Origin: Streptomyces sp. NBC_01198
GTDB lineage: Bacteria > Actinomycetota > Actinomycetes > Streptomycetales > Streptomycetaceae
DNA length: 64,000 nt
Assembly (NCBI RefSeq): GCF_036010485.1
Contig: NZ_CP108568.1
Span: 1,116,001-1,180,000 of the forward strand
Direction: 5' to 3'
Shown here: positions 30,271 through 39,362 of the stretch, piece by piece
Layout: each line of letters starts with the position of its first letter
Numbering within the stretch: position 1 is the first letter of the stretch
The notes under the pieces: model-generated
The model's input: only the letters and a program-made list of their open reading frames with translations
Database searches by the model: none
Told to the model about the DNA's origin: nothing
Position numbers and translations under genes: made by a program

Positions 30271-30288
30271 CGCCGTCCGGGGACGGCG
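30271..30288. terminator. Stem-loop between convergent genes
   Basis: CGCCGTCC-GG-GGACGGCG is a perfect inverted repeat located between the convergent oxidoreductase and sigma-partner genes. There is no T-tract, as usual for high-GC actinomycete terminators; it could serve both strands. Confidence 0.5.
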
Positions 30289-30360
30289 GGGCGCCGCGAG
30301 GGGTGCGGCTGCACCCGTTCACGACGCCCCGCCGGTGTGTCCGGTGAGTTCCTCGGGCGG

Positions 30361-30948
30361 TCAGTGGCCGCCGGCGGGCGCGCAGGTCGCCGGCAGGAAG
30401 CCGATGGCGTAGAAGTGGCCGCCCTTGCCCGAGGGGCCGCTCCCGATCCACGCGGTGTCGCCCCGGTAGAGGATGAAGGTGGGGCCGGTTTGATTGGGCT
30501 TGTCCGAGCGCCCCCAAACCGTCGTGCCATTTTCGCCGGGGTGGATGGGGAGCTGCGTGAACTCCTTCCCGGAACCGCCGTTGAAGTGGCACGTGTAGGG
30601 GCCCGTCGCGTCCTGGACGACATTGATGCCCGCCGCACGGAGCTTGCTCTCCAGCGCCTCGACCTGGGCCTTGTCGCGGATGAGGTTCAGAGCCTGGTGC
30701 GCGGTGACCTTCACCGCGCCGTCCTTCTGCACCTCGACCGCGTATGCGGGGGTCGAACCGCCGCCGGGCACCACGGCCAGCACCACGCCGACCGCGGCCG
30801 CCGCGGCCAGGCCCATGCCGGTCCGGCGGGCGATCGTGCCGCGGCGCGCGGGGGCCGCCACGAAGCGGTCGGTGGGAAGCTCGCTCGCGGGGCGCCCGGC
30901 CTCGTCCTTGAGCGCGTCCCAGAGGCGGTCTTCGAAGGTGTCGGTCAT
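30361..30948 (-). CDS. Single-span membrane protein coupled to an ECF sigma factor (putative anti-sigma or regulator)
   Basis: 195 residues: a cytoplasmic N-terminus (1-42, FEDRLWDALKDEAGR), one membrane span (about 44-62) and an extracellular domain with a conserved-looking TCHFNGGSGKEF and C-terminal FLPATCAP, giving two Cys that could pair. No ZAS (HxxxCxxC) motif is present. Its ATG overlaps the sigma-factor stop (ATGA), so the two are made together; that coupling is the only evidence for a regulatory role. Confidence 0.7.
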   Translation of the reverse strand: MTDTFEDRLWDALKDEAGRPASELPTDRFVAAPARRGTIARRTGMGLAAAAAVGVVLAVVPGGGSTPAYAVEVQKDGAVKVTAHQALNLIRDKAQVEALESKLRAAGINVVQDATGPYTCHFNGGSGKEFTQLPIHPGENGTTVWGRSDKPNQTGPTFILYRGDTAWIGSGPSGKGGHFYAIGFLPATCAPAGGH

Positions 30949-31565
30949 TTCCTGCTCCCGGTGACGGTGACGGAGGTGGCGGAGGTGCTGGAGGTGGCGG
31001 GTACGGCGGGGACGTCCCCGCCAGGGGTCACGGCGAGCCGGCGCAGCCGGGTGCGTGCGCGGTGGAGGGCGACCCGGGCGGTCACCGCGGAAATGCGGAG
31101 CGCGGCCGCGGCGTCGGCCACGGAGAGCTGGTCGACGGCGACGAGTTCAAGCACCGCCCGCTGCCGTTCCGGGAGTCCGGACATGGCCTCGATCAGGGCG
31201 CGGCCCTCGTTCTCGGCCACCAGCCGGTCCTCCACCCTGGCGATGTCGTCCGGGCTCATCAACCTGCGCCCGGCGATACGCGAGTTGAGCACGTCGGCCC
31301 GGCGCCTGCGCCGGTACTCCGCGGAGACCACGTGCTGGGCCACACCGAAGAGCCAGGCCCGCTCGTTCCGCGCCGCCGTCCGGTAGGCGTCGCCGGAGTC
31401 GACGACCGCGAGGAAGACGTCGGCGACGACGTCGGCGACGGTGTGCGGATCGTCGAACCGCCGGCTCACGAAGCGGGTCACGTCCTCGATGTGCCGCCGG
31501 TAGAAGGCTTCCAGATCCCCGGGATCCCGGGCAGGATCACCCCGGCGACGCATTGGTCTGTTCAC
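30945..31565 (-). CDS. ECF-type sigma-70 family RNA polymerase sigma factor
   Basis: 206 residues with region 2 (FYRRHIEDVTRFVSRRFDDPHTVADVVADVFLAVV, ERAWLFGVAQHVV) and region 4 (LPERQRAVLELVAVDQLSVADAAAALRISAVTARVALHRARTRLRR). A Ser/Thr-rich tail follows. The start is GTG 31565 with GGAG nine bases upstream. It is coupled to a membrane partner downstream. The arrangement resembles sigma factor plus CU/membrane-partner pairs in actinomycetes. Confidence 0.93.
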   Translation of the reverse strand: MNRPMRRRGDPARDPGDLEAFYRRHIEDVTRFVSRRFDDPHTVADVVADVFLAVVDSGDAYRTAARNERAWLFGVAQHVVSAEYRRRRRADVLNSRIAGRRLMSPDDIARVEDRLVAENEGRALIEAMSGLPERQRAVLELVAVDQLSVADAAAALRISAVTARVALHRARTRLRRLAVTPGGDVPAVPATSSTSATSVTVTGSRK

Positions 31566-31777
31566 TGGATCGCTCTCCGATCTCGACTGCCCTTCTTACC
31601 TGACACCCGTACGTGGGAATCCAGGCGGAAAGCGTTACCGACGAACATGCCGCCGAGGTGATCCCAGGGGACGACGATCGACCGTGCTGCTTCAACCGGC
31701 CTACCCGACCGTGACGAACGCGGAGCCGATGCTGCGTCTGCTCCCCTGTGTCAGTGCCCTGCGGCATGATGATCGGC

Positions 31778-32167
31778 GTGAACACCGAGACACTGGTAGA
31801 CGTCTGGCAGCAGCTTCTCGCCGAGCCTGGCAAGTCGTGGGTACTGTTCGGGCAGGGCACTTGTGTCGTGCTGACCGCTCCGGACGGGGAGCTTGCGGAG
31901 CAGGCCGCCGAGCTCCTGAAGAAGTTCGGCCCGGTGAATGCCGGATCCTCGGCGGGAGACTTCGGGGTGATCGACCTCACGGACGTCGAGGGGTGGGTCG
32001 TCACCGGGCATCACGACGACGTCCTTACCTATGTCGGCCCCGATGAACCTCAGGATCCGTCACATCTCGCTGTCGGGCTGCTCGGACGCTCCAAGCGCCA
32101 CCGGGACGGCACCGAGCTTCAGGTCGTCCACGTCGAGGACAAACGAGGCTCGGCGGACCCGGTCTGA
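31778..32167 (+). CDS. Hypothetical protein, about 129 residues
   Basis: A soluble alpha/beta protein with LVDVWQQLLAEPGKSWVLFGQGTCVVL and a segment GWVVTGHHDDVLTYVGPDE. No family is recognised. A CATGAT box seven bases before GTG 31778 suggests a leaderless transcript, which is why this start is preferred over ATG 31766. It is divergent from the sigma factor across about 210 bp. Codon use is that of a real gene. Confidence 0.65.
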   Translation: MNTETLVDVWQQLLAEPGKSWVLFGQGTCVVLTAPDGELAEQAAELLKKFGPVNAGSSAGDFGVIDLTDVEGWVVTGHHDDVLTYVGPDEPQDPSHLAVGLLGRSKRHRDGTELQVVHVEDKRGSADPV

Positions 32168-32456
32168 AAACTGCTTCGCCCCAACTGCTCGCCGGACTTG
32201 ACTCCCTCGCGGCGATGCTGACGCCGATGCCCCACGGCGCTCGGTGTGGCCGCTCGACCGGGGCCGGTAACGGGTGCGGCCGGCCCCCTTCGACAGTGCG
32301 GGGGTCAACGGCGCACCGTCGACTTCTCCACCGCGTCAGGAATGGCACCGGCCGAGCTGGTCCCGCCCCACGGCCAACCTCCCCATCCGGGACTCGCTCT
32401 GCGCTCCGGGGGGTGGATGAGGGCCCCTTTCAGAAATGGGTCAAAGCGCTGGTTGC

Positions 32457-32771
32457 TCACGCTTGAGGTAGCGTGGTGAACCATCTGCCATCCTGGAACT
32501 CGGCAGGGACTTCGTCTTTCCACGGGTCGATTCCGCGACGCTCCAGTTCGTCGAACCACCGGTCCCGTTGCGACTCAGGAAGCCGTTTTCCGCACCATGG
32601 ACAGAAGTCGATCCTGACGCTCGATGCACCCCCGTCATGGATGATCAGGCCGTACTCGTGGAACCTGACGCTGCAGAAAACCAGAGCGTCCGGGCATACG
32701 AAAGGGTCGTCGTGATGGTCACAGTGCCAGTTCACCTGGCTTGTCATCGTCGCGCAGCAGTGCTCGGCCAT
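32457..32771 (-). CDS. DUF6980-like small zinc-ribbon-type protein
   Basis: 104 residues: MAEHCCATM at the start, CDHHDDPFVCPDALV and FCPWCGKRLPESQRDRWFDELE. The FCPWCGKRLP motif resembles a half zinc ribbon and, with the other Cys, could bind metal. This pattern is found in a family of small uncharacterised proteins. ATG 32771 is chosen because the conserved part starts there. GC content is lower than the neighbours', so it may be acquired. Confidence 0.7.
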   Translation of the reverse strand: MAEHCCATMTSQVNWHCDHHDDPFVCPDALVFCSVRFHEYGLIIHDGGASSVRIDFCPWCGKRLPESQRDRWFDELERRGIDPWKDEVPAEFQDGRWFTTLPQA

Positions 32772-33125
32772 GGCCTCGGCCTTTCGGGAATCGGCAGGGT
32801 GAAGGAACATAGAATGGAGCGGACCGCGGCCCTGCCGAAGACTTCGTCCACGCAGCTCATGGTCGCTTTCAGCTCGTCCCGACTGAGAGCCGGGTGCGAT
32901 CTGCATGAACGTGTTCAACGGGAGGTCGGGCAAACGAGAATACGTTCGAGCAGACCCGTCCTCCGCACTCCGAATCGAATGTCGTCAATCTCCGTGGCCG
33001 TTGTCGCTCTGGAGCGGCAGCGCTGAAAGAGCTCAGCGTTCCGTCGAGGGGCGGAGAGGTGCGTGCCGGGGCCCGCCCCCACGGGGGAGAGGACAGGGCC
33101 CCGGCACGCGGTCAGGGGGCCGGCG
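32772..33125. other. Non-coding stretch of lower GC with a strong terminator hairpin
   Basis: About 350 bp between two leftward genes. No supported ORF. It contains the upstream region of the DUF6980-like gene and, at its right end, the hairpin at 33061-33109 that ends the ricin-lectin transcript. Confidence 0.5.
33061..33109 (-). terminator. 14-bp perfect hairpin after the ricin-lectin gene
   Basis: GCGTGCCGGGGCCC and GGGCCCCGGCACGC are exact reverse complements, separated by 21 bases, starting 16 bp beyond the stop of the leftward lectin gene. No T-run follows. Confidence 0.75.
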
Positions 33126-34760
33126 TCACGAGCTGCCGGTCCAGTAATGGGCGGTACTCGCGGACAGGCACGGCCACTGGGTGGCCGGGGCGTTGTCGTC
33201 GGTGCGGGCTCCGTCGATTGTCAGGCACATGTGGGCGTTGGTGTCGACGAGCATCGAGCCGCCGCCCGCACCATCCGGACCGCGTGTCCACTGCTGCGCC
33301 GAGCTCTTGTTGCAGTCCCACTGCACCATGGTGGTGCCCGCCGCGGTCTTGCCGCCGTAGACGGTCAGACAGCGGTCGCTCTGGAAGTCGCGGATCTCGG
33401 AGCCGTTCCAGTACCAGCTCTCCGCGCTGCTCCCGTCGCATGTCTGCTGTACCACCGTCGCGCCGTTGTCGAGGGCCGAGCCGGACGGCATCAGGCACTT
33501 CCCGCTGTTGACGTTCTTGAGCCGGACGGTGGTGATGGCCCGAGCGTTCGGCGCGAAGTCGAAGACCAGGCGCTGCGGGTACTTCTGGGTGGACTGGTCG
33601 ACCTCGTTGACGCCCTGGACACGCTGGGTTGAGGCGTCCCAGTCAAGGTTCTGGGTCATGTCGGGCGCCGCGGTGAGTACCGACGTCGCACCGCCCGGTG
33701 GGCCCTTGTGCACGCAGGAACTCTCACGGTAGCCGGTGTGGTACCTGCTCGGGCAGGCGCCACTGATGAAGAACGAACCCTGGGCGTACACCACACCCTG
33801 CATGTGCCACACAGGCGACGTCCAGGCGGCGCTCGCCGGAACCGTGCCGAAGGACGAGCCGTTGCCTGCCCTCGGCAGGCCGGTCTCCGGATCGAACGGC
33901 CAGCGGATCAGCCGCCCGCCGGCCGCGTCTGCCTGAACGTACTCGTTGGTCGTCAGCGCGGAGTTCGCGCGGTCGAAACTCATCCCGTTCAGGCACGGCG
34001 CCGTTCCGGTCACGGAGTTGCAAGCGGCCCCGGATGCGGATGTGGTCCGGTAGACGTAGCGGACGGGCAACACGTACGCGTACCCCTGCAGGCCGCCCTT
34101 GGCGCGCCGGAGGTCGCCGAGCTGGTAGACATCGAGCCGGCCACCGGCGCCGACCAGCAGGTTGTCCCCGTACCAGACCACGCTGTCGGCATGACTTCCC
34201 CGCGGGATCACCGATCCACCGGAGCCCGCGGTGACCATCAGCACGTCGACGTACCGCGGAGTGCTCGACCCGCGGTCGACGAAGCGGAGTTTGCTCAGGC
34301 TGTCGCTCTCACCGCCGTGCCAGGACACCACCTGCCAGCGGTTACCCCGCCAACTCCCGTCACCCGCAGCGTCGTGCGGCACCGAGATCCCCTGGGGCGC
34401 CCAGGAGTCCCGCCCGCCGTCATCCGTGGGGTTGTTCCAGCAGTAACCGTCGGCATCCACACCCGGATTGAACGGCGTCGGGAAGCACAGTCCGGACTTC
34501 CCCGCAGCCCCTGTACCCGCAAGGGTGCTCAGATCCTGATACGTCAGACCAGAATTGGCGGACAGCCCGGCGATCTGCGGACCGTAGTCCACGTCCGGCG
34601 TGAGAGTGAAATGGCTCGCGTCGATAGGTGCCAGACCGGATGCGGCATGCGCGGTCCCCGAGCCGAGCAGGGTGCCGAGCAGCCCGAGGATCAGGCCGGC
34701 GGCCCGCAACAGCCGCCAGGAGCCGCGGCCGGCAGGTAAAGCGCAGATAGGAAGCAACAC
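33126..34760 (-). CDS. Secreted protein with C-terminal ricin-B lectin domain
   Basis: 544 residues. A signal peptide ends near residue 39 (GSGTAHA). Residues 40-400 form an unrecognised extracellular region rich in Gly, Ser, Trp and Tyr, with Cys pairs and a DNLLVGAGGRLDVYQLG segment reminiscent of a beta-propeller. The last 140 residues are a ricin-type trefoil (VRLKNVNSGKCLMPSG, RCLTVYGGKTAAGTTMVQWDCN, SAQQWTR, QWPC), which binds sugars. It may act on or attach to polysaccharide. A hairpin follows the gene. Confidence 0.85.
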   Translation of the reverse strand: MLLPICALPAGRGSWRLLRAAGLILGLLGTLLGSGTAHAASGLAPIDASHFTLTPDVDYGPQIAGLSANSGLTYQDLSTLAGTGAAGKSGLCFPTPFNPGVDADGYCWNNPTDDGGRDSWAPQGISVPHDAAGDGSWRGNRWQVVSWHGGESDSLSKLRFVDRGSSTPRYVDVLMVTAGSGGSVIPRGSHADSVVWYGDNLLVGAGGRLDVYQLGDLRRAKGGLQGYAYVLPVRYVYRTTSASGAACNSVTGTAPCLNGMSFDRANSALTTNEYVQADAAGGRLIRWPFDPETGLPRAGNGSSFGTVPASAAWTSPVWHMQGVVYAQGSFFISGACPSRYHTGYRESSCVHKGPPGGATSVLTAAPDMTQNLDWDASTQRVQGVNEVDQSTQKYPQRLVFDFAPNARAITTVRLKNVNSGKCLMPSGSALDNGATVVQQTCDGSSAESWYWNGSEIRDFQSDRCLTVYGGKTAAGTTMVQWDCNKSSAQQWTRGPDGAGGGSMLVDTNAHMCLTIDGARTDDNAPATQWPCLSASTAHYWTGSS

Positions 34761-34953
34761 GGTTCCCTCAGTGGGTGGTTGAGCGGCGGGGTGGTGCGGC
34801 GGGCGAGCGGGTGCCCGAGCCGACCACCCCGACTGCGTTGTCGGTCAGGAAAGTGCGGAGACCCTGGTACGTATATGTCGTTGCGGGCCACCCCTTGACG
34901 CGGCCGCACGGCACCCGAAGCAGGTCGGCGCCCCCGCGTAGCTCCCCGCTTCG

Positions 34954-35800
34954 GTCAGGCGTTGGTGCCGAGGTGGAGGGATCCGTCGGGGAGTGCGGTG
35001 AGGTAGGTGGCGAAGATCTGGCCGTTGGCGTCGACCTTGGTCGCGCTGGCGCTCCAGGTGCCGGCCGCGCTCCGGGCCCGGTCCCAGACCTGACCCCCCG
35101 CAACGGTCGCGACATGGACCTCACCGTTGGGCAGCCCGGTCGCCGAGATCTGCGTGACCGGACCACCACCGTCGACCTTCGTACCACCGGACCAGGTCCC
35201 GTCAGTGTTACGCGTGCGGTCCCACACCTCGCCGTTCACCATCGACAGAACATGGAGCGTCCCGTTCGGAAGAGCCGCCAACGCCACGTCAGCAATGGCA
35301 CCTTGAGCGTCGATCTCCGTCGAACCACTCCACGCACCGGTGCTCCCGGTACGGTGCCGGACCCAGATCTCACCGTTGACGACCATGGCGACATAGAGAT
35401 CTCCATTGGGCAGCGCAGCAGCCGCCACATCGGTGATCGAACCCTGAGCATCGACCTCCGTACCACCCGACCACGTCCCGCCGGCGTTACGGGTGCGATC
35501 CCACACCTCGCCGTTGACCAGCGACAGCACGTGATACGTCCCGTTGGGCAAACCCGCCCCCGCGACATCCACGATCGCCCCCTGATCATCGATCTTCGTA
35601 CCACCCGACCACGTCCCGTCCGCATTCCGCGTCCGGTCCCAGATATCACCGTTGATCAACGTCTCCACATGCTCCGTCCCGTTCGGAAGCGAACCCGCCG
35701 CAACGAAGTTGATCCCGTCGTTGTCATCGATCAACGTCGCATTCGCCGCCCACGCACCACCCGAAGCACGCGACCGATCCCACACCCGCCCATGAGCAGC
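34954..35800 (-). repeat. 847-bp direct repeat, copy A (propeller domain)
   Basis: This segment, including the stop codon, matches 36568-37414 in the same orientation at a constant offset of 1614 bp. By eye only four bases differ, all in one short tract near 35398-35410 and all silent. It encodes the six-repeat C-terminal domain. Confidence 0.9.
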
Positions 35801-36469
35801 AGTGGCATCGCCCTGGATGTTCTTGAGTCGCGCGGGCTTGAAGGTGCCGTATCCGGCGAAGTACGGGTACGGGATCTGGCGGTAGTGCACGCCGCTGCCG
35901 GTGAACTCGTAGCCCATGTAGGCGGTGTGGGACGAGTCGGTCCACGAGGAGAAGAGGGCCACGTGGCCGCTGTTGCCGGAGGAGTCGTTGAGCAGGACGT
36001 CGCCGGCCGCGAGGCTGTCCTTGGTGCTCCACCCGGCCACACCGTCGGGTATGAAGGTGTTGGTGGTCAAGGACGCGCTCAGGTGCCAGGCCATCGAGAC
36101 GTAGCCGGAGCAGTCCGTGCGGTACCCGGCGTAGCTGCCGCCCTGGTTGTAGTCCAGGCCGATACCGACCCAGGTCTTGGCCCGCTGGATGACCTGGCTG
36201 CGGGTGATCGGCGGAGAGGACACCTGGGGGCTGGCGAGGTTCGGAGCGCCTGGAGTGGATCCTACGGCGGTGACCGGCCCCTGGCCGGCGCCGCCGCGGT
36301 CCCCGGCTGGCACCGATGAGGTCCCCGCGCCGGCGAGGGACGTCCCCGCGCCCGGCACGGCAACGGCTGTCTGAGCGGTGATCACAAGGACGGTCGCCGC
36401 GAGCGCGGCCGTCGCGACGGCGCTGGTCTTGCCTCGTCGGAAGTGAGCTGAAGACACGATTCTCCTCAT
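34955..36469 (-). CDS. Secreted NlpC/P60-like protein with six-repeat beta-propeller-type domain
   Basis: 504 residues: signal peptide (1-37), a Gly/Pro-rich linker (38-85), an NlpC/P60-like domain (about 90-215) with Cys120 in TDCSGYVSMAWHL and His169 in SGHVALF, then six repeats of about 46 residues (226-504) each built as NGxxWDRTRNxxGTWSGGT...LPNG. The repeats resemble PLL-type or tectonin-type lectin propellers. It probably cleaves cell-wall peptides or amides while bound to glycan. The repeat domain is nearly identical in DNA to that of the next gene upstream. Confidence 0.85.
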   Translation of the reverse strand: MRRIVSSAHFRRGKTSAVATAALAATVLVITAQTAVAVPGAGTSLAGAGTSSVPAGDRGGAGQGPVTAVGSTPGAPNLASPQVSSPPITRSQVIQRAKTWVGIGLDYNQGGSYAGYRTDCSGYVSMAWHLSASLTTNTFIPDGVAGWSTKDSLAAGDVLLNDSSGNSGHVALFSSWTDSSHTAYMGYEFTGSGVHYRQIPYPYFAGYGTFKPARLKNIQGDATAAHGRVWDRSRASGGAWAANATLIDDNDGINFVAAGSLPNGTEHVETLINGDIWDRTRNADGTWSGGTKIDDQGAIVDVAGAGLPNGTYHVLSLVNGEVWDRTRNAGGTWSGGTEVDAQGSITDVAAAALPNGDLYVAMVVNGEIWVRHRTGSTGAWSGSTEIDAQGAIADVALAALPNGTLHVLSMVNGEVWDRTRNTDGTWSGGTKVDGGGPVTQISATGLPNGEVHVATVAGGQVWDRARSAAGTWSASATKVDANGQIFATYLTALPDGSLHLGTNA

Positions 36470-36494
36470 GCAGGAAAGTGGGGGTGCAGGCCGC

Positions 36495-36527
36495 CCCGGC
36501 GCTGAAGCGCGGTGCTTCAGCGCCGGG
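36495..36527 (-). terminator. 14-bp perfect hairpin after the DUF1906 gene
   Basis: CCCGGCGCTGAAGC and GCTTCAGCGCCGGG pair exactly around a 5-base loop, 42 bp beyond the stop of the leftward gene and just upstream of the next one. A strong intrinsic-type terminator without a T-run; it implies the two duplicated-domain genes are separate transcripts. Confidence 0.8.
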
Positions 36528-36567
36528 TGAGCGAGAGCGCCGGCCGAGCCGTACGCCCCGGGCAGGG

Positions 36568-37414
36568 GTCAGGCGTTGGTGCCGAGGTGGAGGGATCCGT
36601 CGGGGAGTGCGGTGAGGTAGGTGGCGAAGATCTGGCCGTTGGCGTCGACCTTGGTCGCGCTGGCGCTCCAGGTGCCGGCCGCGCTCCGGGCCCGGTCCCA
36701 GACCTGACCCCCCGCAACGGTCGCGACATGGACCTCACCGTTGGGCAGCCCGGTCGCCGAGATCTGCGTGACCGGACCACCACCGTCGACCTTCGTACCA
36801 CCGGACCAGGTCCCGTCAGTGTTACGCGTGCGGTCCCACACCTCGCCGTTCACCATCGACAGAACATGGAGCGTCCCGTTCGGAAGAGCCGCCAACGCCA
36901 CGTCAGCAATGGCACCTTGAGCGTCGATCTCCGTCGAACCACTCCACGCACCGGTGCTCCCGGTACGGTGCCGGACCCAGATCTCACCGTTGACGACCAT
37001 GGCGACATAGAGGTCCCCGTTCGGCAGCGCAGCAGCCGCCACATCGGTGATCGAACCCTGAGCATCGACCTCCGTACCACCCGACCACGTCCCGCCGGCG
37101 TTACGGGTGCGATCCCACACCTCGCCGTTGACCAGCGACAGCACGTGATACGTCCCGTTGGGCAAACCCGCCCCCGCGACATCCACGATCGCCCCCTGAT
37201 CATCGATCTTCGTACCACCCGACCACGTCCCGTCCGCATTCCGCGTCCGGTCCCAGATATCACCGTTGATCAACGTCTCCACATGCTCCGTCCCGTTCGG
37301 AAGCGAACCCGCCGCAACGAAGTTGATCCCGTCGTTGTCATCGATCAACGTCGCATTCGCCGCCCACGCACCACCCGAAGCACGCGACCGATCCCACACC
37401 CGCCCATGAGCAGC
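36568..37414 (-). repeat. 847-bp direct repeat, copy B (propeller domain)
   Basis: Partner of 34954-35800. The match begins at the base before the stop codon and ends abruptly at CATGAGCAGC, inside the codons that start the first repeat, where the two proteins' N-terminal halves become unrelated. Confidence 0.9.
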
Positions 37415-38575
37415 GGTATCCGTTGTGAACTGGACGTCGAGGTAGTCCCGGTCGATGTTGATCGAGGTGCCGCCCCAGGTCTCGAGAGTGCCACCCGAGT
37501 ATTGGTGCACGCGCTGGTGCTTGCCCCAGTCGGCGGCCGGCACCACCGGGTCGGTGGTGTTCGCGGCGCCGTTCCACAGCGCGTCGAAGATCGCGTCCGG
37601 CATGGCGTAGCCCGTGTAGTGGTTGACCAGGTCCTGGATCCCCGAGCTGCTGCTGCTGTAGATCGCCGAGCGGTATCCCTTGGCGTGCAGTTCCTTCGTC
37701 CAGGCGGACTCGAACGACAGCACCGTGGCCGAGTAACTGCTGGAGTAGGCCTCCATGTCGTAGTACAGCGTCGATCCGGGGCTCAGCCCCAGCGCACCCG
37801 CATGGCTGACCGCGTCGTCCGCCGCGCTGGTGCCCTGGGCGGTGGACGAGGTGATGTCAGAAGCCTGCAGGCCGACGTACAGCGGCACGAACCGCCAGCC
37901 GGCACTGGCCTGTTGCGTCACCCAAGCGGCCGTCAGGTTCGGCTGCGCACAGGCCCGCTGCGAACCGCCGATGTAGATGCCGACGGCGCCGTACGGTGAG
38001 CTCGCGTTCCACGCGTTCATGGCTCCGGCGGAAGGCGCCGCGCAGGCGTCGAAGCCCTTGCCCGTGTAGTTGGTCACCGTCGCCGGCAACGCTGCCGCGG
38101 CCAGGGGGTGTTGCGCCTGCTTCCCCTGCGGCGGGCTCATCGGGAGCCCGGCATCCGACAGGATGTTCTGCACCAGGTCCGCGTCGGTGTCGTAAGTTGC
38201 GGTAACGGTGAGATCGGCTGCCCTGACGTCGTACTCGTGCCCGATCAGATCGGCTGTCGTTCCCTGCTGGGACGCCGGGTTCACTGCCGGTTCGACGAGA
38301 AGCGACTCGGTCCTGCCGATGAGGTCGCTCGGGCAGTCCTGGCTGGCGCCGGGGTGCCCCAGATACACCGTGTGCTGATCGAACCGCACACAAGACCGGG
38401 GACTCTCCCCCAAGTCCACCACCTGCCACGATGCCGGCACGGTGAAAACGTAGTCGGCATAACTGACTTGCCGCGTCAGTGCCGGCGCCGCAGCCTGAGC
38501 CGGGCCACCGCCGAGGCCGGAAGCGCCGAGAGCCGTCAGAGCCGCCGAAGCAACGAATAACAGTCTCTTCCTCAT
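36569..38575 (-). CDS. Secreted glycoside-hydrolase-like (DUF1906) protein with six-repeat lectin-type domain
   Basis: 668 residues: signal peptide (about 1-28, ending AQA), an N-terminal region of about 130 residues, a DUF1906/Rv2525c-like TIM-barrel domain (about 165-385: GKGFDACAAPSAGAMNAW, YGAVGIYIGG, LYYDMEAYS, INIDRDYLD) and the six 46-residue repeats (390-668). DUF1906 resembles GH25-type lysozymes and is thought to act on cell-wall glycan; the acidic residues in DMEAY and the final D are present. GAGGAG precedes ATG 38575; an upstream in-frame ATG at 38617 lacks one. Confidence 0.85.
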   Translation of the reverse strand: MRKRLLFVASAALTALGASGLGGGPAQAAAPALTRQVSYADYVFTVPASWQVVDLGESPRSCVRFDQHTVYLGHPGASQDCPSDLIGRTESLLVEPAVNPASQQGTTADLIGHEYDVRAADLTVTATYDTDADLVQNILSDAGLPMSPPQGKQAQHPLAAAALPATVTNYTGKGFDACAAPSAGAMNAWNASSPYGAVGIYIGGSQRACAQPNLTAAWVTQQASAGWRFVPLYVGLQASDITSSTAQGTSAADDAVSHAGALGLSPGSTLYYDMEAYSSSYSATVLSFESAWTKELHAKGYRSAIYSSSSSGIQDLVNHYTGYAMPDAIFDALWNGAANTTDPVVPAADWGKHQRVHQYSGGTLETWGGTSINIDRDYLDVQFTTDTAAHGRVWDRSRASGGAWAANATLIDDNDGINFVAAGSLPNGTEHVETLINGDIWDRTRNADGTWSGGTKIDDQGAIVDVAGAGLPNGTYHVLSLVNGEVWDRTRNAGGTWSGGTEVDAQGSITDVAAAALPNGDLYVAMVVNGEIWVRHRTGSTGAWSGSTEIDAQGAIADVALAALPNGTLHVLSMVNGEVWDRTRNTDGTWSGGTKVDGGGPVTQISATGLPNGEVHVATVAGGQVWDRARSAAGTWSASATKVDANGQIFATYLTALPDGSLHLGTNA

Positions 38576-39362
38576 CGAACTCCTCAATATGCGCGTGACT
38601 AAATACGCCGGGAACACCCAACCGGGCAGCTACCGCTCCGCATCGATCCATATCTTTCGAAAGGAGCGACCACAATCCGAAATCAGAAGGATTCGGACAG
38701 AGTGAATGACAGGTCCCTTTTTCTTCCCCCTAGAGCCCCACCGGAAGGGGTCTCCAATTGCTCGGGCTTGCCGCGCACTGTATTGGCGGGGCGCTCGGCA
38801 TGGCAAGCACTCCCGGCGAATCTGAGCTTGAACTGAGGTTCTCAGTGAACTCACCAGCGCATCCCGTGGAACAATCCTGCTGCTTCTTTGTACTTTGGTG
38901 CTCATACGAAATCATCCGATGTCGCGGTCTGCCACGGCGTACCGTCTGTTCGGCGTCGCGGCGCAACGAACCAGGGCGCCGGCACCCCGCGCCGAACACC
39001 CGGCCCGGAGCCGGGGTCGCATTGGGGGGCCATGTCCTGTGCGCTGGCGATCCGATGACGGCGCGGAACGGACCGCCGACGCCGTGGGGCGTTACCGGGC
39101 AGCCGGGGGGAGGCGCCTCGATCCGGGGGGCGACGAAGTCGCCGCAGGCGGGGAACGGCGACCGGGTGACGGCCATTCCGGCGAACCGTAGTCTCCACGA
39201 CCTGCTCTGACCAGCGCATTCACGTCCTCTGCCGGCAGGGGCACCCGCCCTGGTGGTGCGCGGTGGCCGAGACGCAGACACCGTAGACAGGGATGTCGGA
39301 TCCGTCCCTTCCGATGGTGGTCGGGCTCGGTGACTCACTCAGCCGGGGAGGAGCGCAGTGGA
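38576..39362. other. Large divergent intergenic region with low-GC patch
   Basis: About 790 bp without a supported gene. Bases 38640-38930 are clearly AT-richer than the window average and carry TTGTGG-N17-TATGGA on the minus strand (a weak promoter candidate for the DUF1906 gene) and an inverted repeat TCCGAA-N10-TTCGGA at 38676-38697. Several frames are open but have no ribosome site and atypical codon use. The right part leads to the Rieske-fusion gene. Confidence 0.45.

Noticed and set aside
34775..36319. Long plus-strand frame with internal repeats (and a near-copy at 36512-37999)
   Set aside because: It mirrors the six-repeat domain of the leftward secreted proteins; the repeats in the translation are only the antisense image of the real ones.
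38758..39210. 150-codon plus-strand ORF in the intergenic region
   Set aside because: No ribosome site, mixed codon bias, changes from AT-rich to GC-rich composition inside the frame, and no protein-like features.
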